This document shows positions 1-3,939 of a stretch of DNA of 5,539 nucleotides, piece after piece; position 1 is the first letter of the stretch; every line of letters starts with the position of its first letter. The notes beneath the pieces were generated by a model. That model was not told the origin of the DNA. It worked only from the letters and a program-made list of their open reading frames with translations, and did no database searches. Made by a program: the position numbers and the translations under genes. This DNA is from Chloroflexota bacterium (GTDB lineage Bacteria > Chloroflexota > Dehalococcoidia > DSTF01 > JACRBR01), in contig JANXYW010000181.1 of assembly GCA_025355835.1 (NCBI GenBank), positions 1 through 5,539 of the forward strand. The letters are read 5' to 3'.

Positions 1-5
1 AGCGT

Positions 6-35
6 TTGCCCGCGTCCACTGCGATGGCCTACGAT
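6..35 (+). promoter_or_regulatory. Candidate sigma70 promoter upstream of the small hypothetical gene
   Basis: TTGCCC (6-11) and TACGAT (30-35) are separated by 18 bp, a plausible -35/-10 pair. Transcription would start near 42, leaving a leader of about 35 nt before the ATG at 79. This rests on consensus matching alone at the edge of the window, so it is weak. Confidence 0.35.
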
Positions 36-78
36 AGTCCAATTGTCGCCGCCCAGATGCCGATGCGAGGTCATACCC

Positions 79-288
79 ATGAAGACCGAGATCTTCGAAT
101 CCGACCCGTTCACGCCCCAAAAGGGCCGCCGGCTGGCGACGCTCGCCAGCGAATATCGCTTTGAAAAGGGCGATGAGCTGTTCTTCGACGATGAGCCGGA
201 GCGCCTCAAAGTCCGCATCATCGGCATCCGGATGCATGTCAAAGCCAACGGCGACATCTACCGCGACATCCTGGCTCTGAAGCTGTAG
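79..288 (+). CDS. Small hypothetical protein, 69 aa
   Basis: I do not recognise this protein. It begins MKTEIFESDPF and ends in RDILALKL. The start at 79 is preferred over the GTG/ATG-like codons further upstream because GAGG (67-70) lies 8 nt before it. The protein has no cysteine, no signal peptide and no membrane segment. Its middle is acidic (GDELFFDDEPERLK), followed by alternating hydrophobic residues (VRIIGIRMHV) that look like beta strands, so a small beta-rich fold is possible. It ends in TAG. A candidate promoter lies just upstream. The 219 bp to rex contains rex's own promoter, so it is probably a separate transcript. Function cannot be assigned from sequence. Confidence 0.6.
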   Translation: MKTEIFESDPFTPQKGRRLATLASEYRFEKGDELFFDDEPERLKVRIIGIRMHVKANGDIYRDILALKL

Positions 289-370
289 ATCCCTCGCGAG
301 CCGTGCGGTGGCCGTTTGTCATCCAGCCGGTCGATCGCTAGGAGCGACCAGAAGTGCCGCTCCAAACGCC

Positions 371-390
371 GCGCGGACTGAAGTCCACGC
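371..390. repeat. Imperfect inverted repeat in the spacer before rex
   Basis: GCGCGGACTGAAGTCCACGC folds on itself: GGACT pairs with AGTCC around GA, and the stem extends to GCG/CGC across one C-A mismatch. There is no T-tract. It could be a transcription-end hairpin for the upstream small gene or one copy of a dispersed palindromic repeat; only one copy is in the window. A second, weaker stem (GGAGCG 341-346 with CGCTCC 358-363, 11-nt loop) lies just before it. Confidence 0.45.
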
Positions 391-420
391 TACGGGGTGG
401 TATTGCCCGCCTCGCGCGCG

Positions 421-449
421 TTGACCGTTCCGAAGGTCGGTGCTACATT
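421..449 (+). promoter_or_regulatory. Promoter of the rex-FTR operon (extended -10)
   Basis: TTGACC (421-426) is one base from the -35 consensus. It is followed by exactly 17 bp and then TACATT (444-449), with the extended -10 element TG at 441-442. Transcription would start near 456, giving a leader of about 52 nt before the rex ATG at 508. The -10 overlaps the palindrome at 447-466, so a protein bound there would block RNA polymerase. Confidence 0.7.
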
Positions 450-466
450 GCGCCAAATTGCGCAAT
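447..466. promoter_or_regulatory. Probable Rex operator overlapping the rex promoter
   Basis: The core TTGCGCCAAATTGCGCAA (448-465) has 6 bp arms, and the flanking A447/T466 extend them to 7 bp. Known Rex sites are 18 bp, TTGTGAA-N4-TTCACAA. This site has the same length and the same TTG...CAA ends, with G+C-richer inner positions (9 of 14 defined bases match by my count). It lies on the -10 and start region of the rex gene itself, the usual place for Rex autoregulation. The right half also contains a perfect 10 bp palindrome, ATTGCGCAAT (457-466), with a near copy at 447-456, so two tandem sites are an alternative reading. Confidence 0.6.
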
Positions 467-507
467 CGGGCCCATTTCCACCCCGGGCGGGCCGCGCATG
501 GAGCCTG

Positions 508-1152
508 ATGCCCTTAGAGATTCCCGACGTCGTCATCGACCGGCTTCCCGTCTACGCCCGCGCGTTGGCTGCGCTGGAGCGTAGCGGGCGCGAAGTCGTC
601 AGCTCGCAGGAGCTGGGGACGCAGCTCGGCGTGACGCCGGCGCAGATTCGCAAGGACCTCAGCTACTTCGGTCGCTTCGGCAAGCAGGGCCGCGGCTACA
701 ACGTCCGCCGCCTCATGGAAGAGCTACACCAGATCCTCGGACTCGACCGCAAGTGGACGATGGTTGTCGTCGGAGTCGGCCAGCTCGGGCGCGCCGTGTT
801 GAGCTACGGAGGCTTCGCGCCGCAGGGCTTCCGCATCATCGAGGCGTTCGATGCCGACCCGGCAGTCATCGGCCAGAAGGTCGATGACCTCATCGTCAAG
901 CCCGTCGAGCAGATACGCGAGTCGTTGGCTGGCCGCCCGGTCGATATCGGCATCGTTGCGACGCCGGCCGCAGCGGCGCAGAAGGTGATCGATGCGCTCG
1001 TGGAGTGCGGCGTCCGCGCGATCCTCAACTACGCGCCGATCGCCGCGCATGTCCCGGCGCACGTGCGCGTGAAGGACATCGACCCCGTACTCTCGCTTCA
1101 GTCGATGACGTTCTATCTGAAGAACGGCGCGCCGCCTGCAGGCACTGCGTAG
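508..1152 (+). CDS. rex: Redox-sensing transcriptional repressor Rex
   Basis: Rex is a homodimeric cytoplasmic repressor that binds DNA when NAD+ dominates and releases it when NADH rises, controlling fermentation and respiration genes. Residues 1-80 form the winged helix, including the family signature IRKDLSYFGRFGKQGRGYNV (47-66). Residues 84-200 are the Rossmann domain, with the dinucleotide loop GVGQLG (89-94), an acidic stretch after the second strand (EAFDADP, 112-118) and the conserved LNYAP (173-177). The C-terminal swap helix ends SLQSMTFYL. The 214 aa length is normal for Rex. The frame is open back to a GTG at 397, but residues before MPLEIPD have no Rex character, and the ATG at 508 has GGAG (500-503) 4 nt upstream. 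It is followed after 23 bp by the FTR-like gene, probably in the same operon. Confidence 0.96.
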   Translation: MPLEIPDVVIDRLPVYARALAALERSGREVVSSQELGTQLGVTPAQIRKDLSYFGRFGKQGRGYNVRRLMEELHQILGLDRKWTMVVVGVGQLGRAVLSYGGFAPQGFRIIEAFDADPAVIGQKVDDLIVKPVEQIRESLAGRPVDIGIVATPAAAAQKVIDALVECGVRAILNYAPIAAHVPAHVRVKDIDPVLSLQSMTFYLKNGAPPAGTA

Positions 1153-1175
1153 GCGTTCGTAGTAGGATGGGCAGC

Positions 1176-1697
1176 ATGGAAGACGACGAGTCCCCGCAGG
1201 TCGAGCAGGTCACCGACGCCGACCGCATGCAGGCTTCGCCGAAGAGCATCGACAAGATGTGGAACTTCGTCACGAAGTTCGCGGAGAAGAGCGGCACCTA
1301 CCTCCACCCGCAGCGCGAGATCACGGAGTTCCTCGTCATCGGTCTAGCGAAGCACGTCGACGATCTGGGCCGCCCGCTCTGCCCGTGCAACTTCTACGAG
1401 AATAAGGCGGAAGAGGTCAAAAGCAGCACCTGGATCTGCGCCTGCGAGGAGATGCAGAAGTTCAAGTACTGCCATTGACTACTCTTCTGTAATTCGGAAG
1501 GTCTTCCGATCACCGAGCACCTGCCGGAAGGGCACGAAGGCCGCGAAATCTACGGCCTGATCAAGGACGAGCATCCCGACAAGGGCCGCGCGCTGGGCCG
1601 CCTCGAAGAGAAGCAGGGCCGCACGATCGACAAGTCGGGTGGCGCAAAACAGCACGAAGGCGACGCCTCGGGAGCGGAAGCGGAACCAACGCCGTAG
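1176..1697 (+). CDS. ftrC: Predicted selenoprotein: ferredoxin:thioredoxin reductase catalytic-type protein with Sec101
   Basis: FTR catalytic proteins use a [4Fe-4S] cluster next to a redox cysteine pair to pass electrons one at a time from ferredoxin to a thioredoxin-like disulfide. The motifs are CPC (C69, C71), CAC (C88, C90) and C99-H100-x101. All spacings equal those of the Synechocystis enzyme (C55/57, C74/76, C85/87), so C69, C88, C90 and C99 should bind the cluster and C71 pairs with residue 101. Codon 101 is TGA (1476-1478). The frame continues without a shift as LLF, the usual residues after C-H-C, then GLPITEHLPEGHEGREIYG and a charged tail to TAG, 173 codons in all. A SECIS-like hairpin follows the TGA, so I read it as selenocysteine. 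ATG 1176 is chosen because AGGATGG (1164-1170) lies 5 nt upstream; ATG 1167 would add three residues. No FTR variable subunit is visible. A nonsense mutation of TGC/TGT is the alternative. Confidence 0.85.
1476..1478 (+). other. In-frame TGA read as selenocysteine
   Basis: The TGA falls exactly on the last cysteine of the FTR C-H-C motif, the position equal to redox Cys87 in Synechocystis FTR. Four other genes in the window (kinase, regulator, DUF433 and DUF5615) end in TGA, so TGA is a normal stop here and a recoded genetic code is unlikely. Tryptophan would also not fit this catalytic position. Confidence 0.83.
1489..1513 (+). promoter_or_regulatory. Bacterial SECIS-like hairpin downstream of the TGA
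   Basis: UCGGAA (1494-1499) pairs perfectly with UUCCGA (1504-1509) around the tetraloop GGUC (1500-1503). Below it U1493 can bulge, with A1492-U1510, U1490-A1512 and G1489-C1513 extending the stem across an A1491/C1511 mismatch. The loop begins 21 nt after the TGA. The E. coli fdhF SECIS, bound by SelB, also has a GGUC loop, a bulged U and a similar distance (18 nt). Here the bulge is 6 bp from the loop, against 4 bp in fdhF. The hairpin is inside the reading frame, as bacterial SECIS elements are. Codons over it (CTA, TGT, AAT) are unusually AT-rich for the window. Confidence 0.8.
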
Positions 1698-1717
1698 GGG
1701 CGCAACGGGTTGCGCCC
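1698..1717 (+). terminator. Stem-loop directly after the FTR-like gene
   Basis: GGGCGCAACGGGTTGCGCCC forms a perfect 8 bp stem with a CGGG loop, beginning at the base after the TAG stop. No T-run follows (ACGTTCGCG), so it is not a classical intrinsic terminator. It may act as a U-less terminator, an mRNA 3' end stabiliser, or be a copy of a dispersed palindromic repeat. Confidence 0.5.
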
Positions 1718-1794
1718 ACGTTCGCGCCGAACCGATCGCCCGCTTTCACGCCAATCGTCCCAAACGCTCCCCTATCCACGAAGTTGCGAGGGGT

Positions 1795-1839
1795 GGCCGA
1801 AGGCCGGGGTGAGGTGCCCGTTCTGGCGCGGTGCGCGCC
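1795..1839. repeat. Two short GC-rich palindromes in the spacer before the DinB-like gene
   Basis: GGCC-GAA-GGCC (1795-1805) and GGCGCG-GTG-CGCGCC (1825-1839) are small perfect hairpins in the 178 bp between the FTR-like and DinB-like genes. I see no convincing promoter here. They may be parts of dispersed GC-rich repeats, or chance in GC-rich DNA. Confidence 0.3.
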
Positions 1840-1875
1840 CCAATGTTCTCATCGCAAATTGAGGAAGAAGGAACC

Positions 1876-2325
1876 ATGGAAAACAGAGAAGAACTCCTTC
1901 AGCACTATCGCCAGACGCGCGAAGCGCTGCTCGCCGCGATCGACGGCATGAGCGATGCGCTGTTGTGCGAAACGGCGCCCGGCGAGTGGTCGGTCAAAGA
2001 TCAGCTGGCGCACATCGCTGTGTGGGACGATATTCGCGCGGACGAAGTCATTCGCATCTCCGCTGGCCACGCGTCGGCGTGGCGCATGACGAGCGAACAG
2101 GACGAGGTGCACAACGTGATGGCGCACGACCTGCGGCGCGGCCTGTCGATTGACCAGGTGCGTTGGGAGCTGGCAACATCGCGGCAGCGGCTGCTGGACG
2201 CGATTGCGTCCGCGACGGAGCGCGCGCTCGACGCCTCGTTGTACGGCGAATCGGGGCTACGGAGTTCGCACGAAGCGATCCACATTCCATGGATCACGCG
2301 CTGGCGTGCGGAAAAGGGTGTGTAG
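1876..2325 (+). CDS. DinB/DfsB-like four-helix-bundle protein, 149 aa
   Basis: The DinB superfamily (including DUF664 and ClbS/DfsB-like proteins) consists of metal-binding four-helix bundles; some members transfer thiols such as bacillithiol or mycothiol, others have unknown roles. Seen here: the N-terminal helix (ENREELLQHYRQTREALLAAI), the family hallmark GEWSVKDQLAHIAVWD (36-51) with likely metal ligand H46, and a C-terminal HEAIHIPWITRWR (132-144) where H132 and H136 probably complete the metal site. Length is normal. The start at 1876 is preferred because the purine-rich GAGGAAGAAGGA (1861-1872) precedes it; an in-frame start at 1831 lacks this. There are no membrane segments. It is convergent with the toxin gene. 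The exact substrate cannot be told from sequence. Confidence 0.8.
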   Translation: MENREELLQHYRQTREALLAAIDGMSDALLCETAPGEWSVKDQLAHIAVWDDIRADEVIRISAGHASAWRMTSEQDEVHNVMAHDLRRGLSIDQVRWELATSRQRLLDAIASATERALDASLYGESGLRSSHEAIHIPWITRWRAEKGV

Positions 2326-2337
2326 CGGCGACAGTAG

Positions 2338-2410
2338 TCACCCGCCCGCCAGCCCCTTCTTCGCCGCGTATGCGGCGGCTTCGCTGCGGCGATTGAACCC
2401 AAGCTTCGAG
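2338..2410 (-). pseudogene. Orphan 3'-end fragment of a NarL-type response regulator gene
   Basis: These 73 bp match 3298-3370, the last 24 codons of the response regulator, with six mismatches and no gaps. Read on the minus strand they encode SKLGFNRRSEAAAYAAKKG, then LAGG and TGA, where the intact gene has LTGG. Five of the six differences are synonymous; only Thr to Ala changes the protein. The match stops at the TGA on one side and within the recognition-helix region on the other; upstream of it there is no receiver or further HTH sequence. It looks like the remnant of a related regulator gene, or the displaced gene end left by an insertion. Confidence 0.75.
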
Positions 2411-2501
2411 GCTGTGACTTTGAAGCATCGTCGTCGCGTCGCTTCTCGGCGCGGATCTGAGCCATCGCTCGGGCGACTTCGATTGTGCGCCTGTCGTAGG
2501 G

Positions 2502-2873
2502 TCAACGCGGGGTTCGGCCGCGGGGTGGCGTTCGCACCCTTACACCTCGATGATCAATGACGACGAAGTTATCGAGCTGGTCAGCATGAGCCGCCAACGC
2601 TTTATGCAACGCGTCGATCTTCGCTGGCGTGTTTCCCGCTGATATTCGAAAGAGGATCACGCCGCTGTGTGGCTGCCGATCGCGGAAGACTAGCTCTCCG
2701 AAGTCAGAGTCGTTGGTGATGACGATGCGTTGCTCCGAGTGTGCGATCGAAAGCACATCTTCATCGACGAGAGAAGCCGGATAGTCGTGGGCTATTGCTG
2801 TGACATCGTGGCCATGGTCTCTGAGGAAGGATGCGATCCGGTACTCAGCGCTCTCATCGAGCAGGAACTTCAT
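2502..2873 (-). CDS. DUF5615 PIN-like toxin
   Basis: DUF5615 proteins resemble PIN-domain ribonucleases and are the toxin half of type II modules paired with DUF433. The sequence begins MKFLLDESAEYR with acidic D6/E7. It has a second acidic cluster VDEDVL (D37, E38, D39) and then the signature VITNDSDFGEL (51-61) with D55 and D57; these acidic residues would bind the metal of the nuclease site. GVILFRI (71-77) is the next core strand. The protein is 123 aa, close to the family norm, with a basic tail (RGVRVRTPPRGRTPR). The start at 2873 is chosen because family homology begins there and its ATG overlaps the antitoxin stop (ATGA), implying translational coupling. A longer in-frame start at 2960 would only read antitoxin DNA in another frame. 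RNase activity is inferred. Confidence 0.85.
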   Translation of the reverse strand: MKFLLDESAEYRIASFLRDHGHDVTAIAHDYPASLVDEDVLSIAHSEQRIVITNDSDFGELVFRDRQPHSGVILFRISAGNTPAKIDALHKALAAHADQLDNFVVIDHRGVRVRTPPRGRTPR

Positions 2874-3148
2874 GGGCCGGGTGCGGCGGCAGGTAGATCC
2901 TTGCCTCGGCCTTTGAGTTTCCCGCCCTCTTCCACAAGTGCTTGGGCGAACGCGAGACACGCCTTCACGTCGTCTATTGTCAGTCGAGGGTAGTCGGCGA
3001 AAAGATCGTTGAAGTTCGGGTTGTTAGCAAGGTAATCGAGAACAAGCCCTACCGGAATGCGCGTGCCGCGCACAACCGGCTTGCCGGCCAGGATATGTGG
3101 ATCGTTAACGATCCGCCCCTCGTGGTGGCGCTGTTCCTTGGCTACCAT
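2870..3148 (-). CDS. DUF433 antitoxin
   Basis: DUF433 proteins are small helix-turn-helix proteins, often antitoxins that neutralise a neighbouring DUF5615 protein and repress their own promoter. The family pattern is clear: RIVNDPHILAGKPVVRGTRI (12-31), then PVGLVLDYLANN and the second half YPRLTIDDVKACLAFAQ (53-69). It has 92 aa, with a basic, proline/alanine-rich tail (GGKLKGRGKDLPAAAPGP) that may contact the toxin. Start at 3148: GAGG (3159-3162) lies 10 nt upstream on this strand. The stop overlaps the toxin start by 4 bp, antitoxin first, as usual for type II pairs. Confidence 0.88.
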   Translation of the reverse strand: MVAKEQRHHEGRIVNDPHILAGKPVVRGTRIPVGLVLDYLANNPNFNDLFADYPRLTIDDVKACLAFAQALVEEGGKLKGRGKDLPAAAPGP

Positions 3149-3154
3149 CCGCTG

Positions 3155-3176
3155 CTCACCTCACTTAATAACTATA
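3155..3176 (-). promoter_or_regulatory. Likely -10 element and ribosome binding site for the antitoxin-toxin pair
   Basis: On the minus strand TATAGT (3176-3171) is a good -10 in an AT-rich patch (TATAGTTATTAAG), followed by GAGGTGAG (3162-3155) as ribosome binding site. No good -35 stands 16-18 bp upstream, so an activator or readthrough from the regulator gene may contribute. The rest of the 149 bp spacer (3177-3297) shows nothing I can name, and no clear terminator after the regulator gene. Confidence 0.4.
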
Positions 3177-3297
3177 GCAGGACGAATCGAACGGAACGTG
3201 GATTGTGATCCCAGGCGGCTCCTCGCGGAAGCGGCATTCACTTGGGCGTTCTCGGGCGGTATGACAACGTGAGAAGCATTACTCAGCGGGCAGCCCC

Positions 3298-3370
3298 TCA
3301 CCCGCCCGTAAGCCCCTTCTTCGCGGCGTACGCGGCGGCTTCGCTGCGGCGATTGAACCCTAACTTCGAG
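3298..3370. repeat. Direct-repeat partner of 2338-2410
   Basis: This is the 3' end of the intact response regulator gene, repeated 960 bp away in the same orientation with 67 of 73 identical bases. The two copies flank the toxin-antitoxin pair. Confidence 0.85.
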
Positions 3371-3939
3371 AGAATGTGGCTGACGTGGTTGCGGGCGGTG
3401 TTCTCGCTGACGACGAGCGTTGCTGCGATCTCTTTGTTCGTCGCGCCCTCGGAGATGAGGATCAGGACTTCGCGCTCGCGCGCCGTCAGGTCGTCGCCAT
3501 CGTCCGCCGGACGCTTCATTCCGACGAGCTTCTCCAGCACACCCTTCGTTACTTTCGAGTCGAGCAGCGATTCACCGCGCGCGACGGATCGCAGCGCCTC
3601 GAGCAGCCGTGCGCGAGCGACGTTCTTCAGCACGTATCCTGCCGCGCCGGCCAGCACCGCCGCGACGACCGTTTCTTCCTCGGCGAATGACGTTAGCATC
3701 AGCACTCTCGTCGCGGGCAGCTCGTTGCGGATCTCGCGGCAGGCCTCGATGCCGTCCATGCCGTCCATCCGCACGTCCATCAGCACGATGTCGGGCTGGT
3801 GAGCGCGCGCCTTCTCGATGGCGTCTTTGCCGTTGCCCGCCTCAGCGACGACGGTGAAGTCCGGCTCGACCTCGAGCGCAGCGCGCAGCCCCATCCGCAC
3901 GACTTCGTGGTCGTCTACGATCATCAGGCGCGTTTTCAT
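3298..3939 (-). CDS. NarL/FixJ-family response regulator
   Basis: This is the output half of a two-component system: phosphorylation of the receiver domain lets the C-terminal helix-turn-helix bind promoters. The receiver spans 1-120: acidic pocket D9/D10, phospho-acceptor D55 in IVLMDVRMDG, switch T83/S84 in LMLTSF, and K105 in YVLKN. A linker (about 121-148) leads to a LuxR-type HTH (149-208) with LTAREREVLILISEGATNKE and the recognition helix near SENTARNHVSHILSKL. The 213 aa length is typical. Its ATG overlaps the kinase stop as ATGA, and GGGAG sits 6 nt before the ATG inside the kinase gene, so translation is coupled. Target genes are not evident. Confidence 0.96.
   Translation of the reverse strand: MKTRLMIVDDHEVVRMGLRAALEVEPDFTVVAEAGNGKDAIEKARAHQPDIVLMDVRMDGMDGIEACREIRNELPATRVLMLTSFAEEETVVAAVLAGAAGYVLKNVARARLLEALRSVARGESLLDSKVTKGVLEKLVGMKRPADDGDDLTAREREVLILISEGATNKEIAATLVVSENTARNHVSHILSKLGFNRRSEAAAYAAKKGLTGG

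Noticed and set aside
397..507. N-terminal extension of Rex from a GTG at 397
   Set aside because: It would translate the promoter and operator, shows no Rex similarity, and makes the protein 37 residues longer than usual.
354..584. 76-residue plus-strand frame across the rex promoter
   Set aside because: Covers the promoter and operator, overlaps rex in another frame, and has no recognisable protein character.
1005..1478. A 157-residue frame starting inside rex and ending at the TGA
   Set aside because: Its first part only reads rex DNA in another frame, and FTR homology begins after 1176. Ending at the TGA would drop the redox residue and family-like C-terminal sequence.
1476..1478. TGA as a frameshift, genetic-code change or simple nonsense mutation
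   Set aside because: The frame before and after is the same, so no frameshift. Other genes here end in TGA, so it is not a sense codon generally. A chance nonsense mutation exactly at the redox Cys, followed by a SECIS-like hairpin, is less likely but not excluded.
1561..1779. Minus-strand 72-residue frame under the FTR C-terminus
   Set aside because: Arg/Pro-rich shadow composition, overlaps the supported selenoprotein frame and the hairpin after it.
2874..2960. N-terminal extension of the DUF5615 toxin
   Set aside because: It overlaps antitoxin codons and has low-complexity Arg-rich sequence; the ATGA junction gives a better start.
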